The notes beneath the pieces are model-generated. The model searched no databases and was not told where the DNA came from. It saw only the letters and a list, made by a program, of their open reading frames with translations. Position numbers and translations under genes: made by a program. Below are positions 8,903 to 15,312 of a DNA stretch of 41,531 bases, in pieces. The stretch's first letter is position 1. Each line of letters opens with the position of its first letter. Source of the DNA: Deltaproteobacteria bacterium (GTDB lineage Bacteria; Myxococcota_A; Polyangia; DRWM01; JAAZOP01); assembly GCA_016218815.1 (NCBI GenBank), contig JACRCX010000012.1, positions 1 to 41,531 on the forward strand. The letters run 5' to 3'.

Positions 8903-9139
8903 CTACTCCGCGATTTCGAGCTGCGCACGCTTGCGGAGCTTGGTCGACGCGGCCGCAAGGATGGTCCTCATCGCGCGCGCCGTCTTGCCCTCGCGCCCGA
9001 TGACCTTGCCCAGGTCCTCCTTGGCCACGCGCAACAGGATGATCGATGTGTGCTCCAGGGCGTTCTCCTGCACATCGACCTTGTCCGGGTTGTCGACGAG
9101 AGCCCTGGCGATGTACTCGATGAGCTGCTTGAGTTCCAT
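8903..9139 (-). CDS. khpA: KH-domain RNA-binding protein KhpA
   Basis: A 78-residue single-KH protein. The GxxG loop appears as [20 protein letters not shown], the canonical KH RNA-contact segment, preceded by [19 protein letters not shown], typical of KhpA/YlqC. KhpA binds many RNAs and in several bacteria partners with KhpB. GGAGG lies 7 nt before the ATG. It sits between rpsP and rimM, the usual place in firmicutes and deltaproteobacteria. A GC-rich hairpin separates it from rpsP. Confidence 0.95.
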   Translation of the reverse strand: MELKQLIEYIARALVDNPDKVDVQENALEHTSIILLRVAKEDLGKVIGREGKTARAMRTILAAASTKLRKRAQLEIAE

Positions 9140-9179
9140 GATCCAGCCTCCGCCTTCGGTCGCGCTCGGAGTCCCGGGT

Positions 9180-9203
9180 CGCCGTCCCCCCCGGGGGGCG
9201 GCG
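9180..9203. terminator. Very GC-rich hairpin between rpsP and khpA (no U tract)
   Basis: CGCCG at 9180-9184 pairs with CGGCG at 9199-9203, and the C run at 9186-9192 pairs with the G run at 9193-9198, leaving a tight loop and one bulged base. There is no T tract on either strand, so it is more likely a partial terminator, processing site or 3' stabiliser that would give rpsP more mRNA than the genes behind it. Confidence 0.45.
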
Positions 9204-9211
9204 TGAGAACG

Positions 9212-9475
9212 CTACTTCGCCGCCGCAGCGGCGGCCAGCGCCTTCACGTGGCGCTTCACGATCTGGGCGACGGTCTCCGTCGGCTGGGCACCGACGCCCA
9301 CCCAGTGCTTGTACCGGTCGAGGTTCAGCCGGACTTTCGGCGGATTCGGCACCGGGTCGTACCAGCCGATCTGCTCGAGGAACCGGCCGTCACGCGGACT
9401 CCGCTCGTCCGCCACTACGATGCGGAAGAACGACTTCTTGGTCGTGCCTTTGCGGGTCATGCGAACGCGAACCAT
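9212..9475 (-). CDS. rpsP: 30S ribosomal protein S16
   Basis: An 87-residue S16, typical length. Seen: MVRVRMTRKGTTKKSFFRIV at the start, then VVADERSPRDGRFLEQIGWYDP and the C-terminal half VRLNLDRYKHWVGVGAQPTETV, followed by an alanine-rich tail. S16 is an assembly protein of the 30S body. It is the first gene of a four-gene operon (rpsP-khpA-rimM-trmD) and has a convincing promoter about 60 bp upstream. GAGAGGAG upstream of the ATG is a somewhat distant Shine-Dalgarno (about 13 nt). Confidence 0.97.
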   Translation of the reverse strand: MVRVRMTRKGTTKKSFFRIVVADERSPRDGRFLEQIGWYDPVPNPPKVRLNLDRYKHWVGVGAQPTETVAQIVKRHVKALAAAAAAK

Positions 9476-9534
9476 GGCTGCAACACCACTCCTCTCGGCA
9501 TCCCCTGCGTCTTCCCCTCGGGGAGCCGTTGGCG

Positions 9535-9563
9535 AACCTAGCAGGACCGCCGGGCTTTTGCAA
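9535..9563 (-). promoter_or_regulatory. Sigma-70-type promoter of the rpsP operon
   Basis: On the minus strand, TTGCAA (9558-9563) and TAGGTT (9535-9540) are separated by exactly 17 nt. The expected transcript start is near 9528, giving a leader of about 50 nt. The -35 element is its own reverse complement and may also serve the divergent yfhO-like gene. Confidence 0.6.
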
Positions 9564-9584
9564 CGGCCCCGAAGATGCTATTCC
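9558..9584 (+). promoter_or_regulatory. Possible divergent promoter of the yfhO-like gene (leaderless)
   Basis: An extended -10, TGC-TATTCC at 9576-9584, ends 9 nt before the ATG at 9594. The palindromic TTGCAA at 9558-9563 is 15 nt upstream and could act as -35. No Shine-Dalgarno precedes the ATG, which fits a leaderless mRNA. Confidence 0.4.
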
Positions 9585-9593
9585 CCACCACCG

Positions 9594-11879
9594 ATGGGCG
9601 CCCCCGAAGGACCCGCGTCCCCCCCCGCGACGGCCCGACGCCGGCTCGCCGTCCCGGCCTTCGTCCTCGACCTCGCCTGCGTCGCCGCCCTCATCACCCT
9701 CGCCGCCTTCCACCTGCGCGACCCGCTCTTCGCCGGACGCTTCCCCGTCAGCGAAGAGTACGACACGCTCATCCTCCAGTACCCCGCCCATCACGCCCTG
9801 GACGACGCCCTCTCGCGCGGCGAGCTGCCCTGGTGGACCCCCGAGGCGGGCAACGGCCTGCCGCTCGTCGCCGAAGGCGAGGCCGGCGCTCTCTACCCCC
9901 CAAACCTCCTCCTTTTCGGGCTCCTGCCCCCCTTCGAAGCCTACGCGCTCTCCCTCCTGCTCGCCCTCGCCGCTCTCGGCATCGGGACCTTCGGACTGGC
10001 CCGCACCCTGGGCGCGGCCCGCCCCGGCGCCCTCCTCGCGGGCGCCTCCCTCATGCTCTCCGGTTTCGCTCTCGGCCACGAGCACCACCTGTCGCTGCTG
10101 CGCACCGCCGCACTCCTGCCGTGGCTCCTGTGGGTCGCCGAAGCCTGCGCCAGGAAACCCCGCCTGCTCCTCGTCGCCTTCGGCGCCGCCGTCGTCGCCC
10201 TGCAATGGCTCGCCGGCAACCCCCAGCTCGCCCACCTCTCCACCATCGTCCTCCTGGTCTGGCTGCCGGCTCGCGCGGCGATGGAATCCACCGGCGACCT
10301 GCGCGCCCGGCTGCACGCCGCCGGACTCGGCCTCGGCGCCGCCACCGGCATGATCGTCGCCGGATTGCTGCTCGCCGGCATCCAGCTCGTGCCATCGGCC
10401 CTGTACGCGCGCGAGACCGTCCGCTCCGGCGGCCTGTCGCTCGCCGACGCCACCGTCGTCGGCTTTCCCGCCCGCGACCTCATGCTGTTCCTCGACCCGA
10501 ACGCCTTCGGCACCCCGCTCGGCGGCGGATTCAAGCAGGTCCCGGGGGAGGCCAACCTCTACTGGGAGAGCCTCGCCTACGTCGGGTTGCTGCCGCTCCT
10601 CCTGGCGCCCGTCGCGTTCTTCCGCCGCGAGCGCCGCGGCACCGCGATCCTGCTGGGCACGCTGGCCGCGGCCGGCGTCGTCATCGCCCTGGGCCGGCAC
10701 TCGCCCGTCTTCCGCGCCCTGTTCGCCGTCGTCCCCGGCTTCGACCTCTTCCGCGTGCCCCAACGCTGGCTGTTCGTCACCGCCCTCGGCCTGGTGCTCC
10801 TCGGGGCCCTCGCCCTGACCTGGACCGCCGAGCGCCTCGCGCAGCGATGGAGCCCCCGCGGCGCGGTCGCCGTCGCCTTCGCCCTCGCGGCCCTCGCCGC
10901 CTACGACGTCGGGCGCGTCGGCGATCGCACCTACCCGACAGTCCCGCTGGCCGAATTGGAGCACCCCTCCGCGACGGTCGCGGCCACCGGCGGCGGGGCG
11001 ATCCTGGCGGTGCCGATCCGCGGCAACGTGGACCCCAAGCTGGAGCACGACCCGCGCGGGGGCGGCTGGTTCGGCCGCGACGCCATGGCCCTCGTCTCGC
11101 ACTCGCTCAACGTGGCCTGGCGCGTCCGCTCCCCCCTGATGTATGTCGGCCTCCTGACCCGGCGCTCGCAGCACTTCGAGAAGAAGCTGGTCGATACGCT
11201 CGCCGCGAGCCTCGGCCCCGACGGCACTTGCCGCCCCGGCGCAACCTGGACGACGGCCGTCGCCGCGAGCGGCGCGCAATGGGTCACCTCGTTCGTCCCC
11301 ATCGACGCCCCGGGCCTGGTACCCGCCTTTCTCGCCGACGCGCCCGGATACCTCCGGCCCGTCCGGGTGTACCGCGTCGCGGACGCGCGCTCGCGCGCGG
11401 CCCTCGTGGAGCGCGTCCGCCCCGTCGCGGACGAGGCGTCCGCACTGGACGGCCTGTTTCGCGAGCGAGGGGCGGAGCCGTTGCAAGAAATTGTGGTGGA
11501 GGTACCGCGCGACGCGATCCTGCCCGCGGCGGCGTCGTCCGCCATGGCGACCCTGGAGCGCGGCGCCGTCCGCGTCGTGCGCGACGAGCCGACGCGCATC
11601 GAGCTGGAGGTCGACACGCCGCGCGACGCCTGGGTCGTCACGACCGACGCGGCCCTGGCCGGCTGGACGGCCGAGGTGGACGGCGCGCAAACCAGCCTCT
11701 TCCCCGCCGACGTGCTCTCCCGCGCCGCGTGGGTCCCGGCAGGCCGCCACCGGGTCGTGTTCTCCTACGACCCTCCCGGACGCACGACCGGCTGGGTGCT
11801 GACGGGCCTCGGCGTCGCCGCACTACTCGGCCTGGTCGCCGTCGACCTCCTCCGTCGGCGCCGGGAGACGGAGCAGTAG
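9594..11879 (+). CDS. YfhO-family multi-pass membrane protein
   Basis: A 761-residue integral membrane protein. The N-terminal two thirds contain about ten hydrophobic segments with an early extracytoplasmic loop (SEEYDTLILQYPAHHALDDA, then LPWWTPEAGNGLPLVAEGEA and YPPNLLLFG) characteristic of YfhO/GT-C-like membrane glycosyltransferase-type proteins. The C-terminal third is soluble and beta-rich (VTTDAALAGWTAEVDG, PAGRHRVVFSYDPPG) and closes with one last membrane span before the arginine-rich tail. YfhO proteins are linked to cell-surface polymer glycosylation; the substrate here is unknown. The start ATG at 9594 lacks a Shine-Dalgarno but has a -10 hexamer 9 nt upstream; longer in-frame extensions run antisense through rpsP and are not credible. 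Confidence 0.82.
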   Translation: MGAPEGPASPPATARRRLAVPAFVLDLACVAALITLAAFHLRDPLFAGRFPVSEEYDTLILQYPAHHALDDALSRGELPWWTPEAGNGLPLVAEGEAGALYPPNLLLFGLLPPFEAYALSLLLALAALGIGTFGLARTLGAARPGALLAGASLMLSGFALGHEHHLSLLRTAALLPWLLWVAEACARKPRLLLVAFGAAVVALQWLAGNPQLAHLSTIVLLVWLPARAAMESTGDLRARLHAAGLGLGAATGMIVAGLLLAGIQLVPSALYARETVRSGGLSLADATVVGFPARDLMLFLDPNAFGTPLGGGFKQVPGEANLYWESLAYVGLLPLLLAPVAFFRRERRGTAILLGTLAAAGVVIALGRHSPVFRALFAVVPGFDLFRVPQRWLFVTALGLVLLGALALTWTAERLAQRWSPRGAVAVAFALAALAAYDVGRVGDRTYPTVPLAELEHPSATVAATGGGAILAVPIRGNVDPKLEHDPRGGGWFGRDAMALVSHSLNVAWRVRSPLMYVGLLTRRSQHFEKKLVDTLAASLGPDGTCRPGATWTTAVAASGAQWVTSFVPIDAPGLVPAFLADAPGYLRPVRVYRVADARSRAALVERVRPVADEASALDGLFRERGAEPLQEIVVEVPRDAILPAAASSAMATLERGAVRVVRDEPTRIELEVDTPRDAWVVTTDAALAGWTAEVDGAQTSLFPADVLSRAAWVPAGRHRVVFSYDPPGRTTGWVLTGLGVAALLGLVAVDLLRRRRETEQ

Positions 11880-11911
11880 AGCGGGGGAACGGCAGACCTG
11901 GCGGCGTGCGG

Positions 11912-11917
11912 TATCAT
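11912..11917 (+). promoter_or_regulatory. Possible -10 element of the three-gene toxin-like operon
   Basis: TATCAT stands out in GC-rich surroundings, 26 nt before the GTG start at 11944. No good -35 is seen 16-18 nt upstream, so this is tentative. Confidence 0.3.
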
Positions 11918-11943
11918 GATGGGACTTGCCCCTGGAGTCACTG

Positions 11944-12384
11944 GTGCGTATTCTCACCTTCGTGGAACGGGAACCGCAGGAGGCGCCGCTCTTCCGGGTC
12001 ATGACGCCCTTCGGCGACGGGCTTCCGCTGACCGGCCGAAGCGGACGCGCATTGGGCGTGCGGCCGGATGCCGACGTGCGGATCGACGCCGAGGGGCGGG
12101 TCCTTCCAGGCTGCGGCGGAATGTCTGTCGCTCCACAGTCCATGTGGAACCTGCCGCATCATCGAAGGCCGCGAGGCATGGGCCGGGGCTCGACCGGACC
12201 GCAGTCCGACGCGGTTTTCTCTCTGGAGACCCGCGTGGTCCTCGCTGTCGGACTCCTGGTTCGTCCCGATCCGTCGCGGCCGGAGAAGCACGCGTTCGTG
12301 GAGCCGCCCGCCGCAATGGAATTGTCGTCGTACGAGGGCAGGTTGACTTCCACACGTCGCGATTGGCGCCGGGTGTGGCCGTGA
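11944..12384 (+). CDS. Putative Tse2-like ADP-ribosyltransferase toxin
   Basis: A 146-residue protein whose layout resembles the Tse2-type ADP-ribosyltransferase toxin family: LGVRPDADVRIDAEGRVLPG, then GGMSVAPQSMWNLPHHRRPR, and late HAFVEPPAAMELSSYEGRL followed by an STRRDWRR-like helix. I recognise this as a family pattern (GVRPG..I.vD..G.V.PG.GGMSV...lP.HRRP...H.fiEPA..m....Y...L..Tr..W); a profile search is needed to confirm it. It starts at GTG with GGAG 6 nt upstream; a TTG at 11926 is a possible alternative. It is free-standing, not attached to an Rhs, VgrG or other delivery domain. Its stop overlaps the next start by GTGA, as in toxin-antitoxin or toxin-immunity pairs. Confidence 0.55.
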   Translation: MRILTFVEREPQEAPLFRVMTPFGDGLPLTGRSGRALGVRPDADVRIDAEGRVLPGCGGMSVAPQSMWNLPHHRRPRGMGRGSTGPQSDAVFSLETRVVLAVGLLVRPDPSRPEKHAFVEPPAAMELSSYEGRLTSTRRDWRRVWP

Positions 12385-12665
12385 CCAGTCGTCGTCTGAC
12401 GGCCTACTTGGCCCTGGAGCGCGAGATGCTGGCTCTCGATGCCTCGGGAGATCCGCTGGCGGATCGCCTGCGCGACGCCATGGACCTCCTTTGGTACGCC
12501 CTGACGGACGAGGAGCACGCCGCACTCGATGCTCGCACCGTCGTCCCCGAGTCGTGCACCTCGCTCATCGCGGCGCCGTGCTGTTTCATTCCTCCTCCCG
12601 AATCGACCGAGTTGACGCCGCGAACCGAACCGCTGCGGGAGACGGGCTGGAGGTGCGCCGCATGA
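12381..12665 (+). CDS. Small acidic/helical partner protein (candidate antitoxin or immunity protein)
   Basis: A 94-residue protein starting at a GTG that overlaps the upstream stop by 4 bp (GTGA), so translation is probably coupled. The first 55 residues look helical and conserved (RRLTAYLALEREMLALDASG and DAMDLLWYALTDEEHAALDA); the LWYALTDEEHAALDAR element recurs in short hypothetical proteins beside toxin-like genes, from memory. The tail is Pro/Glu-rich and less ordered. Its role as partner of the upstream toxin-like protein is inferred from overlap and size. It ends in an ATGA overlap with the third gene. Confidence 0.6.
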   Translation: MTSRRLTAYLALEREMLALDASGDPLADRLRDAMDLLWYALTDEEHAALDARTVVPESCTSLIAAPCCFIPPPESTELTPRTEPLRETGWRCAA

Positions 12666-13069
12666 CAACCGTCGTCCTGGGAACCAATCGCTTCGTCGAC
12701 TGCGCCACATTGATCGCCGTGCAACAACACGAGTTGCTCTCCATCGCCGTCTCTCCCCTCCGCGTCTCCCTTACGACGCCGCCCGGCCTCCCGTCCGGAA
12801 GGGTGGTCAACGTCGTCGAGAACCGCAGGCAGCCCGAGTCGGACCCCGCCGTACGGGTCGTCGCAAGCGACACAAGCGTCGCGATCTTCTGGGAGGAGAG
12901 CCCTCTCGCCATTGCCACCGTGCTGGACCCGTCGACCGTGAGCTTGCGTCTGGACCTTCGCTCCATCGGGATCGACCTGTTCGATGACGGGCGGGCGGTG
13001 CACCTGGCCGGCAATCTGTTCAGCGGCAACCTGTTCTCGGGTTCCCGGACTGTGATCGCCCTCGGCTGA
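12662..13069 (+). CDS. Unrecognised beta-rich protein, third gene of the overlapping operon
   Basis: A 135-residue protein with no family I recognise. It begins with MTTVVLGTNRFVDCATLIAV and is dominated by alternating hydrophobic stretches suggesting a beta fold (VRVVASDTSVAIFWEE, TVSLRLDLRSIGIDLFDD). Near the end a short motif is duplicated (NLFSGNLFSG). It starts at ATG inside the ATGA overlap with the preceding gene, with GGAGGTG about 6 nt upstream, so it belongs to the same transcript. Its place in the operon makes it a candidate second immunity or modulator protein, but nothing in the sequence assigns a function. Confidence 0.7.
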   Translation: MTTVVLGTNRFVDCATLIAVQQHELLSIAVSPLRVSLTTPPGLPSGRVVNVVENRRQPESDPAVRVVASDTSVAIFWEESPLAIATVLDPSTVSLRLDLRSIGIDLFDDGRAVHLAGNLFSGNLFSGSRTVIALG

Positions 13070-13141
13070 ACATCCACGACGACCGGACGAGGATCCGGGC
13101 AGGCCGGCATGCCCCTGCGCCGCGGCCGTCGTGCGACATCC

Positions 13142-13160
13142 TCGACTCGCTTGGAGTCGA
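13142..13160. terminator. Hairpin in the convergent gap 13070-13261
   Basis: TCGACTC (13142-13148) and GAGTCGA (13154-13160) form a 7-bp stem with a 5-nt loop between two converging genes. There is no T run, so terminator activity is uncertain. Nothing else recognisable lies in this 192-bp gap. Confidence 0.4.
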
Positions 13161-13261
13161 CCAATGGGCGAACTGTTGTCTCCGCAACCGCTGCGAGCGA
13201 TTCGAACGATAGTGATCCGCCGGTCCTTCCGATGACCGCGACGCGGATTCGGCCTGCGTTC

Positions 13262-13657
13262 TCAGGTGCCGGGCACGGGAAGCAGGTTGCCCAGCGCGTT
13301 CGCCGCGCACGGCCCCCACACGGCGCAGTCGGGCGTCTCCCAGCAGGCGTTGTAGCGGGCGTTCCAGCGGTTGTCCTTCTGGCCCCAGTTGTCCTTGCAC
13401 AGTTGCGCGCCCATGTCGGGACTCACCAGGTAGGTCTTGAACTCCTTCGCGCTGTTCTTGCCCTGCTCGGTCGCGTCCCACGCGGTCCAGAACGCGTCGC
13501 CGCACTCCTGGACCTTCGCCTGCAGCTTGGGGCAGTCCACGGCCGGGGAAGGCGGCGGAGCCGCCGCGGCGCCGCCACCGCCTTCTTCGCCCTTCTTCTT
13601 GCAGGCCCCGAACGCAAGCACGGCAGCGAGCACGGCAATCAACGTGATGGTCCTCAT
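13262..13657 (-). CDS. Small six-cysteine lipoprotein
   Basis: A 131-residue protein with a lipoprotein signal (MRTITLIAVLAAVLAFGAC, cleavage before the last Cys), a short Lys patch, a Gly/Ala/Pro-rich stalk, and a C-terminal domain of about 90 residues. That domain has six cysteines with spacing C-x9-C-x34-C-x17-C-x5-C-x5-C, ending ACWETPDCAVWGPCAAN. The same spacing, apart from x30 in place of x34, occurs in the protein at 36022-36474. AGGAGAGGAAG precedes the start closely. No function is known to me; three disulfides in a helical domain is the simplest reading. Confidence 0.75.
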   Translation of the reverse strand: MRTITLIAVLAAVLAFGACKKKGEEGGGGAAAAPPPSPAVDCPKLQAKVQECGDAFWTAWDATEQGKNSAKEFKTYLVSPDMGAQLCKDNWGQKDNRWNARYNACWETPDCAVWGPCAANALGNLLPVPGT

Positions 13658-13998
13658 CTCTTCCTCTCCTTTCGCGTCTGGGGACGCCCGGCGGCTCATC
13701 GGCGACGGCGAGCGCCCGTTCCACTCGACGCCGCGGCTCCCCCCCCCCGAGCGCCACGGCCTACCTACGCCTTCCGGCGTGCCGGCGTCAACGCGCAACG
13801 CGCATCCACGCGCGGGAGTCGCGACGCGGCGAACAGATCGAGGAGCGGGGCGTCCGGTGAAGCCTGCGTCAACGGCCGCATCCGCATCGGCGGACGCGCC
13901 GGGGAGTGTGCCGAGGCGAGCGATCGCCCGCCGCTTGCGGTTCCCGTGGCAGGGCATATGCTGTGAACATCGGCTTGCGCAGCCGCGGCAACGGAGGC
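13658..13998. other. Divergent intergenic region
   Basis: A 341-bp gap between the six-cysteine lipoprotein (minus) and the DUF1566 gene (plus). It contains a C run near 13740 and a good plus-strand promoter at 13935-13962. I see no gene, RNA or repeat otherwise, and no clear minus-strand promoter. Confidence 0.5.
13935..13962 (+). promoter_or_regulatory. Sigma-70-type promoter of the DUF1566 lipoprotein gene
   Basis: TTGCGG (13935-13940) and TATGCT (13957-13962) are 16 nt apart. The start codon follows about 40 nt later with its own GGAGG, so this gene would have a normal leader. Confidence 0.5.
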
Positions 13999-14004
13999 AT
14001 GGGA

Positions 14005-15240
14005 ATGATGCCGAGTGCTCCGACCGGCGGATGTCGACCACGCGGAGCACGTGTGGCTCTGTCCTTGCTGCTGCTCTTGGCTTGACCCCCGGCCTGCTAC
14101 GACTCGGCACCGGGAAGCGGAGGAACCTGCCCGGGGGACGAGACGGGGCCGGAGGGCGATGTCCTGCCGGAGGCCGAGGGCGGGGCCGATGCCGACGCGG
14201 GCAGCGAAGTCGGACCGGAGGCCGAGGGCGGGGCCGATGCCGACGCGGACGGTGAAGCCGCGCCGGACGTCGAGGGCCGGGCCGACGCGGACGGGGATGC
14301 TGCCGAGCGTGCCGACGAGTCGGATCTCCCGGACGTGCCTGATGACGACGTGGCTCCTGCGATCGGGACCCCGTGCGCCCGCGACGCGAGTTGCTCCGGC
14401 GCGGGACTGATCTGCAACGAGAGCTGGGGCATCTGCGTCGTGTCGAGCTGCGACACGCAGCCGGACTTCACGCCGTGCGAGTTCGTGACCTCGCCGGACC
14501 GTTCCTACGACATCTGCTCCAGCCGCGCCTGCGTGTCCCCCGGCTGCGGAGACGCTTCGTGCAATCCGCCCGGGCCGGGCTTCGCCCTGCCCGACACGAG
14601 CCAGCAGCTCTGCTATGGGATCGGTTACCTGGCCATCGATCCGGATGCGTTCCCGGCGTCGGACCTCTACGTCGTCTGGTCGTCATCGTCCTACGCCCGG
14701 GACACCGCGCGTGCGTGGTACGTGGCGTTCGCCGTCGGCTGGGCCGTGTACACGGAGTCCAAGACCGACGAGGAGAGCGTGCGGTGCGTCCGCCGCCCCG
14801 TCGGCGTGCGCGACGGAGGCCCGCGCTTCACCCGCACGGTCCCGGTCGCGGACCAGCCGGTCGTCGGCGATGCGGTCACCGGACTCGTCTGGCAGGGCTG
14901 CACGGCAGGACAGACCGGCGCGAACTGTTCGGGCTCTTCGCCGGGCTACGGGTGGATCGGAGCGCTCCTCTACTGCCAGTTGTCGGATTGGGGCGGGTTC
15001 ACGGACTGGTACCTGCCCAACATCCGCGAGCTCCAGAGCATCGTCGACGATCGTCGCGCGGAACCCGCCATCGACACCGTCGCCTTCCCCGGAGACCCGA
15101 GCGAAGAGTGGTCCTCGTCCGTCAACACGACGGACTGCCCGTACAGTCCCTGCACGTGCGTGTGGGGCGTCCTCTTCACCGACGGGAGTGCTTTCGACAG
15201 CCGCGGATACGCCGTTCGCTGTGCGCGGCAGGGACCGTGA
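14005..15240 (+). CDS. DUF1566-type Cys-rich lipoprotein, reading frame interrupted by TGA at 14083
   Basis: The frame opens at ATG 14005 (GGAGG 7 nt upstream; an ATG at 13999 is also in frame) and encodes a basic stretch and a perfect hydrophobic core, ALSLLLLLA. The next codon, 14083-14085, is TGA, and the frame then stays open for 385 codons to 15240. TGA is where a lipobox Cys would stand (L-L-A-C), one base from TGC or TGT. After it come an acidic Ala/Asp/Glu-rich stalk with a perfect 34-bp duplication, a Cys-rich segment (GTPCARDASCSGAGLICNES), and a DUF1566/Lcl-like C-terminal domain (GLVWQGC, WGGFTDWYLPNIRELQSIVD, WSSSVN, FDSRGYAVRCAR). The first usable start after the stop is GTG 14335, which would lack an export signal. 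It may be a pseudogene, a sequencing error, or recoded; a hairpin follows the TGA directly. Confidence 0.7.
14167..14248 (+). repeat. Perfect 34-bp direct repeat in the acidic stalk
   Basis: Copies at 14167-14200 and 14215-14248 are identical over 34 bp. The offset is 48 bp, exactly 16 codons, so the frame is kept (repeating PEAEGGADADA). A third, degraded copy follows near 14264. It shows recent expansion of the stalk behind the lipobox. Confidence 0.85.
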
Positions 15241-15312
15241 GATCGTCCTCCGCGGCGCACGGGAGTTGGTCCCCGTTCCCAGATCCCGGTCTGCCTCAAC
15301 AGACGCGTCCGG

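Noticed and set aside
8896..8958. ATG at 8958 as the start of RimM
   Set aside because: It would overlap khpA by 56 bp and the extra residues are just khpA read out of frame; GTG 8895 fits the operon.
9390..11750. Minus-strand open frame of 786 codons
   Set aside because: Antisense to the YfhO-like gene and overlapping rpsP in another frame; Gly/Glu-rich without domains.
14031..14255. Alternative frame giving a signal-like peptide (MSTTRSTCGSVLAAALGL)
   Set aside because: It runs into an Arg/Gly-rich out-of-frame product with no stalk or domain. The TGA-interrupted frame has the promoter, Shine-Dalgarno, hydrophobic core and stalk in order.
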